Shown: positions 28,819-38,652 of the stretch, piece by piece | Layout of the letters: each line of letters opens with the position of its first letter | How positions within the stretch are numbered: the stretch's first letter is position 1 | NCBI GenBank assembly: GCA_963840425.1 | Contig: CAWIYZ010000007.1 | Coordinates: 92,281 to 156,280 of the forward strand | DNA from: CADEFX01 sp963840425 | GTDB taxonomy: Bacteria > Pseudomonadota > Alphaproteobacteria > Rhizobiales > Hyphomicrobiaceae | Direction: 5' to 3' | DNA: 64,000 nucleotides | Position numbers and translations under genes: made by a program | The notes under the pieces: generated by a model | Told to the model about the DNA's origin: nothing | Seen by the model: the letters and a program-made list of their open reading frames with translations, nothing else | Databases searched by the model: none

Positions 28819-30053
28819 ATGCCGCACAGGAAAGCTCGCCGACTCGCGGTGACGCGACGCTGCTTCATCACCAGCAGCGCAGCGGCAAGTGCCCTCGGTT
28901 TTCCCGGTGTCCTGCGTGCGCAGGCAAAGCCGGTCAAGATCGGCCTCATCCATCCCGTCACCGGGTTTCGTGGCCTACAACGGCCAGCAGTCGCGCGTCG
29001 GCGCCGCAATGGCGATTGAGGATGTGAACAAGGCGGGTGGCATCAAAGGGCATGGGCGGCGCGATGCTCGAGGCAGTCCTGGGCGACAGCCAGTCCAAGG
29101 TCGAGGTGGGCGTCAGCGAGGTCGAGAAGATGAACGAGGCGGGCGTTGCGGCCTTCATCGGCTGCTTCCAAAGCCCGGTCGGCATTGCAGCGAGCCAGGC
29201 AGCCGCCAAGTACAACACACCCTTCATCATCGATGTCGGCGCATCCGACTTGATCGTCAATCGCGGGCTGAAGAACGTCTTCCGGCTGAAGCCCGGCTTC
29301 GGCAGATGCGCCGACGATGCCATCGTTGCGCTCGGCGAGATCAACAAGGCATGCCGGTTCGCCGGCCAAGAGCGCAGTCGCTCGTGCACGAGAGCGGCGA
29401 GTTCGGGACTGGCACGGCGAAGCTTCTTGCCGGCAAGCTGCCCGGCATCGGCATCGAGGCAAAGGAGCTGATCCCCCACGACAATCCGACGCGCAGCATG
29501 GACAACATTGCGTTGCGCATTCGCGGGCTTCAGCCGGACATCTTGATGATGTCGAACTACGTCAATGAGTACACGCTGCTGGCACGCACGCTGCACCAGC
29601 AGAAGGTCAACCTCGTCGGCGATGTTCTCGGTGCTCGGCGGCGGCTTCAACTACAAGCTGGTCAAGGATCTGCCCGACGTGGCCGAGAACATGATGGACT
29701 ACAATCACTGGTTCAACCCCAAGAGCAGCAAGGCGCAGGACTGAAGAAGCGCGTCGAGGCCGCAGGCGTGACTGTTCACCTTCGAGGTGTACCTGACCTA
29801 CAATTCGGTCATGCTGCTGGCCGACGCGCTCGAGCGCGCCAAGTCCACCGACAAGGACAAGCTGATCGAGGCGCTGACGACGTCGACGTGGTCGACCGAC
29901 ATCGTGCCCTATGGACCGACGAAGTTCGTCAATGGGCAGAACCAGGGAGGCAAGGCTGCGGCACTACAGGCGCAGAAGGGCGATATCCAGGTGGTGCATC
30001 CGGCCGCATTCGCCTCGGCGTCAGCCGTCTTCCCGAAGCCAAAATACAATTGA
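28819..30053 (+). pseudogene. livK: Branched-chain amino acid-type ABC transporter substrate-binding protein, multiply frameshifted
   Basis: Periplasmic binding protein (LivK family) with a twin-arginine-like leader (RRLAVTRRCFITSSAAASAL). GGGAGAGACCAAC precedes the ATG at 28819. Recognisable family blocks are PVKIGLIHPVTG, AMAIEDVNKAGGIKG, FIGCFQSPVGIAASQAAAKY, GASDLIVNRGLKNVFRLKPG and VYLTYNSVMLLADALERAKS, spread over all three frames. Frame changes lie near 28965, 29050, 29370, 29635, 29740 and 29775. Substrates of this family include amino acids, urea and amides; the neighbouring hydrolases favour an amide or ureide. Confidence 0.78.
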
Positions 30054-30153
30054 GCAAGTCGGTGGCGGAGGGCCGCCACCGTGATCGCCGCCCCTCGCGG
30101 CCATGCCGGCCAACCCTCGCCGCCCGGCGGACCGGAGCGCTCGTCACCATTTT

Positions 30154-31029
30154 ATGCTGACCCCTGAGATTCTTCTCGCCGGCTTGGTCAACGGCCTCAT
30201 GGCCGGCGGCATCTACGTGCTCGTCGCCGTAGGTCTGACATTGATCTATGGGGTCTTGCACATCATCAATTTCGCGCACGGCAGCCTGCTGATGCTGGCG
30301 ATGTACGCGGTCTTTTTTCTGTGGCGAAAGCCGCTGGGGCTCGACCCCTATGTCGCCCTGCCGCTCGTCACCGCGGGCTGCTTTCGCCTTCGGATACTTC
30401 TCTATCGCGCCCTCATCGGCCATTTCAGCCACGGCAAGGACGAGAACATCCTGCTGATCACGCTCGGCCTCGTCGATCATCATCGACAACGCGGCGCTGT
30501 TCTTCTTTACCGGCGACACGCAGACGATCGATGTTGCCTATGCCGGGCGCATGATTTCGCTCGGGCCGGCGCTGCTGCCGCTTGCCAAAGCTCGTCTCGT
30601 TCGTGCCGCGCTGTGATTTGCTTCCTGCTCGGCCTCTTCATGTCGCACAGCGACACGGGCAAGGCCATCCGCGCCGTCGCCAAGGAGCGGCAGGGCGCAC
30701 GCCTCGTCGGCATCGATGTCGAGGGCGTGATGGCGATTTCGTACGGCATCGGCATCGCCTGCCTCGGCGCCGCCGCCTGTCTGCTGATGCCGACGTTTTA
30801 CGTTTCACCGACCTCGGGCAACGCGTTCGTGCTGATCGCGTTCACGATTGTCGCGCTGGGCGGCATGGGCAGCTTCAAGGGTGCCCTGTTCGGCGGCCTC
30901 ATCATCGGCGTCGTCGAATCGATTTGCGGTCTGTGGCTCGGAGAGCAACTCGGGCAGATCGGCATTCCGCTCGTATTCATCCTGATCTTGCTGCTGCGCC
31001 CGACCGGCTTGTTCGGAGCCGCGCGGTGA
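30154..31029 (+). CDS. livH: LivH-type ABC transporter permease, compensating frame changes
   Basis: Permease subunit of a branched-chain amino acid-type importer. ILLAGLVNGLMAGGIYVLVAVGLTLIYGVLHIINFAHG is the N-terminal LivH signature, and the end FTIVALGGMGSFKGALFGGLIIGVVES is equally typical. Between about 30380 and 30600 the frame wanders and returns, so the middle (expected helices around residues 75-150) reads as nonsense. The start at 30154 (MLTPEILLAG) is chosen. The stop overlaps the GTG start of livM. Confidence 0.8.
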   Translation: MLTPEILLAGLVNGLMAGGIYVLVAVGLTLIYGVLHIINFAHGSLLMLAMYAVFFLWRKPLGLDPYVALPLVTAGCFRLRILLYRALIGHFSHGKDENILLITLGLVDHHRQRGAVLLYRRHADDRCCLCRAHDFARAGAAAACQSSSRSCRAVICFLLGLFMSHSDTGKAIRAVAKERQGARLVGIDVEGVMAISYGIGIACLGAAACLLMPTFYVSPTSGNAFVLIAFTIVALGGMGSFKGALFGGLIIGVVESICGLWLGEQLGQIGIPLVFILILLLRPTGLFGAAR

Positions 31030-32008
31030 CCCGACAGGACCTGATCTTTGTCGGTCTCGGCGGTGATTGCGCTCGCTCGCCTATCCCTGGGTCTTCAGGT
31101 CGAATTACGCCATCAACGTCGGCTTTCTCGTCCTGTTTGCCGCGTATCTCGGCCAGACGTGGAACATCGCCGGCGGCTTTGCAGGCCAAACCTCCTTCGG
31201 CCATGTCGTGTTCTTCGGCGTCGGCGCCTACGTCTCGACCATCCTGCAGAGCGACGTATGGCGTGAATGCCTGGATTGCCTGGCCGTTCTCGGCGCTTGC
31301 CGGCGCGTTCACCGGATGGCTGATCGCGTGCTGAGCTACCGCGCTGGGCTCAAGGGCTCCTACTTCGCGCTCATTACGCTCGCCGTCGCCGAGGTCGGGC
31401 GCATCGTCGCCAATTCGGTGCCGATCACCAAGGGCGGGCTCGGCATCCTGATGCGGCCGACCCGCGTGCGGCGAACTTCCAGTTCAGGGATACGGTCTGG
31501 TTCTACTACATCGCGCTGGCTCTCTGGCTGCTCGCCATGCTCATCGCCTGGCGCTTGACACGCACCCGCTTTGGCGCACGCCTCGCGGCCATCCGCGAGA
31601 ACGAGGACGCCGCCCAGGCGCTCGGGATCAACGCGTTCCGCGAGAAGGTGAAATGCCTGACGCTCTCCGGCGGCCTGTGCGGCGCCGGCGGTACGGTCTA
31701 CGTGCAGAAGTATCTCTACGTCGACCCATCGATTGCCTTCGGCGTCGACAAGTCGGTCGAGATGCTGCTCGTCAGCCATGATCGGCGGTGCCGGTACGGT
31801 ACTCGGGCCGCTGATCGGCTCAGGCGTGCTACACTTCATCGGCGAGCTGACGCGCGATCTCGGCAACATGCTGCCGGGGGTCAGAAACGCACAGCCACTG
31901 AGCATTATCGTCTACGGCGCCGTTCTGATCGCCATCGTCGCCTGGCTGCCCGATGGCCTGATGGGGCTGTTTCGGAGACGCAGCAAGGACGGGCGACGGC
32001 GGTGCTTG
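31026..32008 (+). pseudogene. livM: LivM-type ABC transporter permease, frameshifted
   Basis: Second permease of the importer. GTG at 31026 overlaps the livH stop. Family segments visible in different frames are YAINVGFLVLFAAYLGQTWN, GGFAGQTSFGHVVFFGVGAY, GLKGSYFALITLAVAEVGRI, RENEDAAQALGINAFREKVK (the LivM cytoplasmic loop) and MIGGAGTVLGPLIGSGVLHF. At least five frame changes are needed. The end is approximate and may overlap the first codons of livG. Confidence 0.75.
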
Positions 32009-32742
32009 AGGTCAAGGGGCTCTCGAAGGCCTTCGGCGGGCTGGCGGCCGTCGACCAGGTTCCTGCGATGTCGGAGCGCAAGAGATCGTCGCCCTGATCG
32101 GCCCGAATGGCGCGGGCAAGACCACGCTGTTTGCGGCATCGCCGGCTTCACCAGGCCCGATGGCGGCACGCGTGCGATTTCTCGGACGCGACGTGATGGG
32201 CCTGCCGCCGCATCGCATCTGCACGTGCGGCATCGCGCGCACATTCCAGATCACGCAGCCTTTTGCCCGCCTCAGCGTGCTCGAGAACATCATGGTCGGC
32301 GCCTACCACACCACGCGCACCGCCGTGAAGCCACGGCCCAGGCGGAGGATGTGGGACGCCGGGTAGGCTTGGGCCGGCAGCTCGACATGCGTGCCGACGC
32401 GCTCACGCTGGCCGGACGCAAGCGGCTCGAGCTTGCGCGCGCCCTGGCAACCCGCCCCAAGCTGCTGCTGCTCGACGAGGTCATGGCCGGGCTCAACCCG
32501 ATCGAGGTCGAGGAAATCGTCGGCATCGTGCGCGCGATCAAGGACGCGGGCGTGGTCATCCTGCTGATCGAGCACGTCATGCAGGCAGTGGTCAGCCTTG
32601 CAGAGCGTGTCTATGTGCTGAGCAATGGCCGCATCATCGCCAGCGGCTCCCCGCAGCGATCGCCGGCGACCCGAGCGTCATCGAGGCCTATCTGGGCCAT
32701 GGCGCTGCTGCGCGCTTCAAGCAGGGGCGTGCGCATGCTTGA
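32002..32742 (+). pseudogene. livG: LivG-type ABC transporter ATP-binding protein, frameshifted
   Basis: ATPase of the importer. LEVKGLSKAFGGLAAVD opens the domain after a GTG near 32002. Walker A is in IVALIGPNGAGKTTLFA; RTFQITQPFARLSVLENIMVGA is the LivG Q-loop region; Walker B is LLLLDEVMAGLNPIEVEE, and the H-loop is in LLIEHVMQAV. Frame changes occur near 32070, 32130, 32340 and 32655. The signature motif is degenerate (LAGRKRLELARAL), which is usual for LivG. It ends at 32742, overlapping livF. Confidence 0.78.
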
Positions 32743-33438
32743 GGTTCGCGACGTGTTCGCCGGATACGGCGTCGTCCAGAGTCCTCAGGGGCGTGAGCCT
32801 CGACGTCGGTCCAGGTGAGATCGTGGCCCTGCTCGGCAGCAACGGCGCCGGCAAATCGACCCTCAACAACGCCTCTGTCGAGGATCATCCCGCTGCTGTC
32901 CGGCAGCATAAGCTTCGATGGCGAGGACCTCGGAGCTGCAAGCCCGCCACGCGTGGTCGAGTTCGGGCTCATCCAGGTGCCCGAAGGCCGGCGCATCTTC
33001 CCCAACCTGACGGTGCGGGAGAACCTCGAGCTCGGCAGCTTTCGGCGCGGGCGCGCACGGCGCACTCACAATCTCGAGCGCGTGACGGCCATTTTTCCAC
33101 GTCTGGCGGAGCGCTGGCAGCAGTTCGCGGGCTCGCTCTCAGGTGGCGAGCAGCAGATGCTCGCCATCGGCCGCGGGCTGATGTCGGAGCCCAAGCTGCT
33201 TATTCTCGACGAGCCTTCGCTCGGGTTGTCGCCCCTCCTGGTCGAGACGATGTTCACCCTGATACAGCGCATCAATAGCGACGGGTTGGCGGTTCTGCTG
33301 GTTGAGCAGAATGTCGTGCAGTCGCTTGCCATTGCCCATCGCGGCTACGTGCTCGAGAATGGCGTGATCGCGCTTGCGGGCGCTGCAGCCGAGCTTGCCG
33401 ACAATCCCCGCCTGAAGCGCTCCTATCTCGGCGTCTGA
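32735..33438 (+). pseudogene. livF: LivF-type ABC transporter ATP-binding protein, frameshifted near the start
   Basis: Second ATPase. LEVRDVFAGYGVV begins after ATG at 32735; Walker A is LLGSNGAGKSTL. Frame changes near 32780 and 32870 separate these from the long final frame, which carries the LivF Q-loop IQVPEGRRIFPNLTVRENLEL, the signature LSGGEQQMLAIGRGLM, Walker B LLILDEPSLGLSPLLVE and the H-loop region VLLVEQNVVQS. It ends at 33438, ten bases before the convergent deacetylase gene. Confidence 0.82.
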
Positions 33439-33448
33439 ACGGGTGCGG

Positions 33449-34375
33449 CTACTGCTGGGCCTTCCAGGCCGCGAGGATGTCGCTGCCGGTCGCCGACCAC
33501 ACGCCGCCGCGGCGCAACATGCTGTCCAGCACCTGCTCGACGGCCGCAATGCGGTGCGGCACACCGCTGATCCAAGGTCTGAGCGATAGGGCGACGATGC
33601 GGCCGCCGCTCGTTGCCGCCTCCCGATACAGCAGCTCGAAGTGATCCATCACCTGCTCGACGAACTGCGCCGGCTTGTACTTGTAGAACTGGAAGATCTG
33701 CAGGTCGCTGATCTCGTAGGCATGGGGCATGGCATGGATGGGCCCGGCCTTGGTCTCGAGCCGGTAGGGCATGTCGTCGTTGACCCAGTCGCACACGTAC
33801 TCGCAGCCCTCGGCTGCGACGAGATCGAGCGTGTCGTGGCTTTCCGAATACGCAGGCGAGTACCACCCTTTGACCGGCTGGCCCGAGAGCTGCCGCAGGG
33901 TCGAGATTGAACGCTGGACCCATTCCCGCTCGGTCTCCTGGGGAATGCCCGTCGCGTGGATATGGTTCATGTCGATGCCGTGACCGACGATCTCGAAACC
34001 AAGTCGGTTCACCTCTTCCAGCACGTGAGGATAGCGCTCGGCGAGGCGTGACGACATCGCGACAGAGGCCTCGAGCCCGCGTTCCTCCAGGGCACGGAAG
34101 ATGCGGGCGAAGCCGACGCGATTGCCATAGTCGCGCAGCGTGTAATTCCAATAGTCGGGGTATGGACGTTCGAGACCGCCCGGCGGCTTGACACCCTTTG
34201 GCGCCATGTCGAGGGGGAAGAACTCGAGCGTGGGGACGATCCAAAGGGCGATGCGCGCACCATCGGGCCACTGCACAGGCTTGCGCTTGAAGAGGTTCGA
34301 GTACGCGTAGCGTGCATGGTCCATGCCCGGGCGCCGGAACGGATACTCGAAGTAGGTCGAGGGAAGGGTGGTCAC
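33449..34375 (-). CDS. Polysaccharide deacetylase family protein (PuuE/allantoinase-like), copy A
   Basis: NodB-fold carbohydrate-esterase-4 type hydrolase of 308 residues. Features are WPDGARIALWIVPTLEFFPL, RDYGNRVGFARIFRALEERG, the metal-site region GHGIDMNHI and DTLDLVAAEGCEYVCDWVND. This combination is characteristic of PuuE-type metal-dependent C-N hydrolases (allantoinase) rather than chitin deacetylases. It is co-directional with a second family member four bases upstream and faces the liv operon, suggesting hydrolysis of an imported amide or ureide. Confidence 0.85.
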   Translation of the reverse strand: MTTLPSTYFEYPFRRPGMDHARYAYSNLFKRKPVQWPDGARIALWIVPTLEFFPLDMAPKGVKPPGGLERPYPDYWNYTLRDYGNRVGFARIFRALEERGLEASVAMSSRLAERYPHVLEEVNRLGFEIVGHGIDMNHIHATGIPQETEREWVQRSISTLRQLSGQPVKGWYSPAYSESHDTLDLVAAEGCEYVCDWVNDDMPYRLETKAGPIHAMPHAYEISDLQIFQFYKYKPAQFVEQVMDHFELLYREAATSGGRIVALSLRPWISGVPHRIAAVEQVLDSMLRRGGVWSATGSDILAAWKAQQ

Positions 34376-34378
34376 GGC

Positions 34379-35293
34379 TTACCCTTTCTTGCGGGCTTCG
34401 ATTGCCGTGGCGAAGGCATCGTAGCAGTGCGTGAGATAGTGGCTGGCGATCTCGCGGCCGGTGGCGAGCCAGACGCGATCGTGGGAGGTGATGTAGTCAA
34501 GCGCCTCCTCGAACTGCTTTGTGCGATGGGGTTGCCCGATCAGGAAAGGATGCAGCGGCAGGCACATCACCCGCCCACTCTCTGCGCCTTCCATGTAGAG
34601 CCGGTCGAACTGGGCCTTGATTGCGTCGGTGTAGTCGCGCGGCGAGCAGTTGCCCTGGAACAGGGTGGTGAAGTCGTTGATCTCCAGCGAGTAGGGCACG
34701 CTGATCAGGCGCCCCTTGCGGACGTTCACCGGCAGCGGCTGGTCGTCGTGGAAGAGATCGAGCGTGTAGGTGATGCCGGCCTCGGCCAGCAGGTCCATGG
34801 TGCGCTCGGTCAGCGTCAAAGCTGGTGCGAGCCACCCCGAAAGCTCCTGTCCCGACCATTTGCGGATCGACGTCTTCACATCCTCGATGAAGGCGCGCTC
34901 CTGCTCTTCGCTCATGTTGTAGGTGTAGCGGGTGTTGTAGACGCCGTGGGAAAAGAACTCCCAGCCGCGTTCCCTGCAGGCAGCAGCGATGTCGGGAAAA
35001 TGATCGCAGACTGCGACGTTGAGCGAGATGCTGCCGCGCACGCCGTAGCGATCCATCGCGGCCATCATGCGCCAGATCCCGGCACGATTGCCGTAGTCGC
35101 GCCACCCATAGTGCAGCACATCGGGCACGGGCCGCGGCCACGCCGTTCGCGACGGGTTGAGCGGCGGGTCGAGCTCGTAGTGCTCAATGTTGGGCGCACA
35201 CCAGAATGCAAGCCGCGCTCCATTGGGCCATGCAATCTTGGGCCTGTCGTAGTAGGGCAGGTAGTCGTAGAGCCCTGGATCTTCTGCGCGCAT
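34379..35293 (-). CDS. Polysaccharide deacetylase family protein (PuuE/allantoinase-like), copy B
   Basis: Second NodB-fold hydrolase, about 304 residues and clearly paralogous to copy A (WPNGARLAFWCAPNIEHYEL, RDYGNRAGIWRMMAAMDRYG, FFSHGVYNTRYTYNMSEEQE, DLLAEAGITYTLDLFHDD). The metal-binding His region differs between the two copies (GHGIDMNH versus SHGVYNTR), hinting at different substrates. ATG at 35293 is chosen; a GTG at 35401 is in frame but would leave only three bases to the divergent hydrolase gene. Confidence 0.85.
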   Translation of the reverse strand: MRAEDPGLYDYLPYYDRPKIAWPNGARLAFWCAPNIEHYELDPPLNPSRTAWPRPVPDVLHYGWRDYGNRAGIWRMMAAMDRYGVRGSISLNVAVCDHFPDIAAACRERGWEFFSHGVYNTRYTYNMSEEQERAFIEDVKTSIRKWSGQELSGWLAPALTLTERTMDLLAEAGITYTLDLFHDDQPLPVNVRKGRLISVPYSLEINDFTTLFQGNCSPRDYTDAIKAQFDRLYMEGAESGRVMCLPLHPFLIGQPHRTKQFEEALDYITSHDRVWLATGREIASHYLTHCYDAFATAIEARKKG

Positions 35294-35404
35294 ATCCGAA
35301 TTCCCGTCCGCAGCCGCGACCGCTCCATAGTCATATCGCACGTGACGCGATTGCGCAGCTTCAGGTAGTGTGCCTGCCGGCTCGACAATGAAGGTGTTCA
35401 CGCC

Positions 35405-36080
35405 ATGGAGCTCTCCGACAAGAGTGCGCGGCAGCTGTACGCGGAGATCAAGGAGAAGCCCACCCGGGCGCGCTTCGGCTTCGGGCGCAAGCCGGCACTC
35501 GTCAACATCGACCTGCAGAAGGCCTACACGGCCGTCGGCGAGTTCGCGACGGCCTACGAGACCGACCCCAAGCAGCTTGCCTACGTCAACGAGCTTGCCG
35601 AGCTTGGCGCGGGCGAAGGGGCTGCCGGTGGTGTGGACCTACGTCGCCTACATGGACTCGGGGGAGGATTGCGGGGTTTGGGGCACGCGCTCGAACACGC
35701 CGGATTCGCTGCAGAACATCAAGGTCGGCTCGCGCCGCTCCGAGTTCGATGACCGTCTCGTCATCGACCCGCGCCGAGACATCATCATCAACAAGCGCAT
35801 GGCCTCCGCTTTCCACGAGACGAACCTCGCCTCGCTGCTCACCTTTCATCGCTGCGACACCCTGATCGTTACCGGCGGCTCCACGTCGGGCTGCGTGCGC
35901 GCCACCGTCGTCGACAGCCTTTCGCACAGCTATCGCACCGTGGTCCCTGAGGAATGCGTCGCCGACAAGCACGAGAGCCCGCATTTCGCAAATCTCTACG
36001 ATATGGCGATCAAGTATGCCGACGTCTTGCCAGTTTCCGAGGTAGTCACGTATCTGCGCGCTTTCGAAGGGCCAAACTGA
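35405..36080 (+). pseudogene. Isochorismatase-like cysteine hydrolase, one frameshift
   Basis: Cysteine hydrolase of the isochorismatase superfamily, close in style to N-carbamoylsarcosine amidase or ureidoacrylate amidohydrolase. The N-terminal Asp motif PALVNIDLQKAYT reads from 35405. The frame changes near 35605 and the rest (LPVVWTYVAYMD, DIIINKRMASAFHETNL, then LIVTGGSTSGCVRATVVDSL with the catalytic Cys) runs to 36080. Corrected length is about 225 residues. It is divergent from the two PuuE-type genes, consistent with one regulated catabolic unit. Confidence 0.8.
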
Positions 36081-36160
36081 GCGCATCGGCGCAGCTACGG
36101 GGGTTCGCCCCGGGCCGTAAGGTGTGCCAGGCCCGTTTCATGCGCCAAACTTCGCAACTC

Positions 36161-37039
36161 TTACTTCATCAGTTTGTCTTGCGTCTTCGTATCGAAGTCG
36201 CTTGCAGCATGGCGTTCATGCAGCTGCTGGGCAGGATCGCCTACAGCGCGATTGACCATCCGGCCGCGCTTAACGGCGGGCCGCTCGGCAATCATCTTGG
36301 TCCAGCGGATGACGTGACCATATTCCCGTCCCTGCAAGAATTCGCCCGCATCGTACTGTGTGCCCTGCGCCAAGCCGCCATACCAAGGCCAAATCGCCAT
36401 ATCGGCGATCGAGTACTCATCGCCAGCGATGTATTCGTGGTCCTCGAGGTGCCGATCCAGCACATCCAAGAGGCGCTTCGCCTCCATCGCAAACCGGTTG
36501 ATCGCATACTCAATCTTGATGGGCGCATAGTGATAGAAATGACCGAAGCCGCCGCCGATGTAGGGCGTGCTCCCCATCTGCCAGAACAACCAATTCAGCG
36601 TCTCGGTACGCTTGTCGGGATCCAATGGCAGGAACGCGCCAAACTTCTCTGCGAGATAGAGCAGGATCGCCCCGGACTCGAACACGCGACGAGGTTTGGG
36701 ACCACTCCGATCCAGCAAGGCCGGAATCTTGGAGTTCGGGTTTATCTCTACAAAGCCACTGCCAAACTGCTCGCCTTTGCCGATGTCGATCAGCCAGGCA
36801 TCGTACTCCGCGCCGCTGTGGCCGAGTGCGAGCAGCTCTTCCAACATCACGGTCACTTTCACGCCGTTGGGCGTTCCACGCGAATAAAGCTGCAGGGGAT
36901 GCTTACCCACAGGCAACTTCGCGTCATGTGTCGGCCCGGCAATAGGCCGGTTCACACCTGAGTACCGCCATTCTTCTTGCGCACGCGGCTTTTCCCATGT
37001 CCAGACCTTTGGCGGGGTGTAGTTGTTGTTGCTGCTCAT
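36161..37039 (-). CDS. yghU: Glutathione S-transferase family protein, YghU type
   Basis: A 292-residue thioredoxin-fold/GST protein of the Nu-class YghU family (glutathionyl disulfide reductase). The N-terminal extension YTPPKVWTWEK, the start of the thioredoxin domain HPLQLYSRGTPNGVKVTVML, GSGFVEINPNSKIPALLD, and ESGAILLYLAEKFG are all diagnostic. The C-terminal domain contains GGGFGHFYHYAP. The ATG at 37039 gives the usual MSSNNNY-type opening. It probably uses glutathione in redox protection. Confidence 0.92.
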   Translation of the reverse strand: MSSNNNYTPPKVWTWEKPRAQEEWRYSGVNRPIAGPTHDAKLPVGKHPLQLYSRGTPNGVKVTVMLEELLALGHSGAEYDAWLIDIGKGEQFGSGFVEINPNSKIPALLDRSGPKPRRVFESGAILLYLAEKFGAFLPLDPDKRTETLNWLFWQMGSTPYIGGGFGHFYHYAPIKIEYAINRFAMEAKRLLDVLDRHLEDHEYIAGDEYSIADMAIWPWYGGLAQGTQYDAGEFLQGREYGHVIRWTKMIAERPAVKRGRMVNRAVGDPAQQLHERHAASDFDTKTQDKLMK

Positions 37040-37362
37040 CGCTCTGCCATCGCTCGCTGGTGATACGGCCGACATCCTGAGCATGTCGGATGGGTTGTGA
37101 CTGTCAACCGGCGGGCCCCGAATGTCCTAGCGATTGCCATAAGACTTCCAGGACGGCCTCGGGAGGAGGCGCCCATCCAACGCGCTGGCCACGCGCGCTT
37201 CAGCAAGCTAGCAGCTGGCACAAACACGGGCCATCGACGATGCAATGCCAGTCTGGCCTTTGTGCCGCTTTGGTGGAGTAGCAGACAAGCAGTAGCGAAA
37301 ACTGAACCCATACTCTACCTGTCGGTCCTCACGTGGACGAGTAACCTGACAGGAGTTGGCCA
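37040..37362. other. Intergenic region
   Basis: About 320 bases between divergent genes without a supported gene; should contain promoters for yghU and the small monooxygenase-like gene. Confidence 0.35.
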
Positions 37363-37653
37363 ATGTTTGCACGCGTGATGACCTCCAGCCCCAAACCCGG
37401 TTCAGCAGAGACTGCTATTGCGGAGTGGCCGCAGCACATCAGCGCGTTCAAGGGAAAAGGGCTCGTCGCCGGCTACCTGTTCTTCGATCGCGGCGCCAAT
37501 CAGTTCCTATCGATCACGATCTGGGAGAGCGAAGAGGCGCAGAAGCGCAACGCCACGAGCTCCGAGCAGATCCACGGCCGAGCTGAGTTCATGAAGCATC
37601 TCACGGGTGCGCCGGTACCCAGCACCTACGAGGTTGCCGCAGTCGTGGAATAA
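37363..37653 (+). CDS. Small dimeric alpha/beta barrel-like protein (ABM-like)
   Basis: A 96-residue protein (MFARVMTSSPKPGSAETAIA, GYLFFDRGANQFLSITIWES, AEFMKHLTG). The pattern of strands and a Trp-Glu-Ser segment resembles the antibiotic-biosynthesis-monooxygenase/dimeric ferredoxin-like fold. AGGAG seven bases before ATG supports the start. The function is unknown. Confidence 0.6.
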   Translation: MFARVMTSSPKPGSAETAIAEWPQHISAFKGKGLVAGYLFFDRGANQFLSITIWESEEAQKRNATSSEQIHGRAEFMKHLTGAPVPSTYEVAAVVE

Positions 37654-37808
37654 GCACCGTGGTCCCGAGTCTCGCAGGCTCTACACAAGCGGCAGACACA
37701 TGACAGCGGTTGATGACAGTTGCGTCGCCCGGGCCAATCTCTGCTTGCTGATCTCGGCCAGATGTGGCTTCCCCCTCGGACCTGTTACAGGACTCGTGGC
37801 ACTTGCGG

Positions 37809-38576
37809 TCAGCCCTTCAGATAGTTGCGTAGTGAGGCGATCAGCGTCGCGATGCCGATTGCAGCCAACGTCGCGAGCGCCGCCCGGCGATAGTGCCGCT
37901 GGCCACCGAGCGCGAAATAGCGGGCACCAAGCGCGGTCGCTGCCGAGTAAAATGGGATGAGCACCAGGCCAATGACCACGGTCTGCGTCGTAAAGAGCCC
38001 GTAGTAGAGCAGCGGCAGGATCGACGAAAGCGAGACAGCCGTCATCAATGCCAACACGTTGGCACGCTGTTGCGAGGCTTCTCCTGGCCGCGAAAGCGCC
38101 ACGGCGACAACCGGCGGTCCCCCTACTCCCGCGACTCCCTGGACAAGACCGCCAGCTATCCCGGCCACTATCAACTTGCCCATGCCGATGTGCCCCTTGA
38201 GCCGCCATCCGCTGGCAAGAATAGAAACCATGAGGAGGACCAGGACGGAAATCGCAACCGTCATCAGGGCCGGATCGGCCGCGACCAGAGCCCAGGTTCC
38301 GATCGGCGTAGCAACGAATGTCGCAATGCACATCGGCAGGACAACGTGTCGCTCGGCTCGGCGGATGGCCTCTGGCAACAGCTGGAATACGGCAGGCAAT
38401 CCCATCACGTTGTTGACAGCGATGGCGGCATGTGGGCCAAGCACCAGGCTGAACACAGGTATCGAGATCAACGCCGCGCCGAAACCAACGAAGCCACGCA
38501 ACAAGCCAGCGATCGTCACCGCAATAAGGACTACGACGAGGCGCGCATCGATTGGCACTCCCAGCAGCTCTGACAC
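37809..38576 (-). CDS. TSUP family (TauE/SafE) sulfite/sulfonate-type exporter
   Basis: Membrane protein of 255 residues with about eight hydrophobic segments and the duplicated TSUP motifs GLLRGFVGFGAALISIPVFSL and GGLVQGVAGVGGPPVVAVAL. TSUP proteins move sulfite, sulfoacetate or other organic anions. It starts with GTG at 38576. No sulfonate genes are adjacent, so the substrate is unassigned. Confidence 0.88.
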   Translation of the reverse strand: MSELLGVPIDARLVVVLIAVTIAGLLRGFVGFGAALISIPVFSLVLGPHAAIAVNNVMGLPAVFQLLPEAIRRAERHVVLPMCIATFVATPIGTWALVAADPALMTVAISVLVLLMVSILASGWRLKGHIGMGKLIVAGIAGGLVQGVAGVGGPPVVAVALSRPGEASQQRANVLALMTAVSLSSILPLLYYGLFTTQTVVIGLVLIPFYSAATALGARYFALGGQRHYRRAALATLAAIGIATLIASLRNYLKG

Positions 38577-38652
38577 GAGTCCAGGCTCCCCAATTCGAGA
38601 CCACGGCTATCAAGAAGAGTTGCCAGCCAACGCCGCTGCCTGCCCCGGCGCA

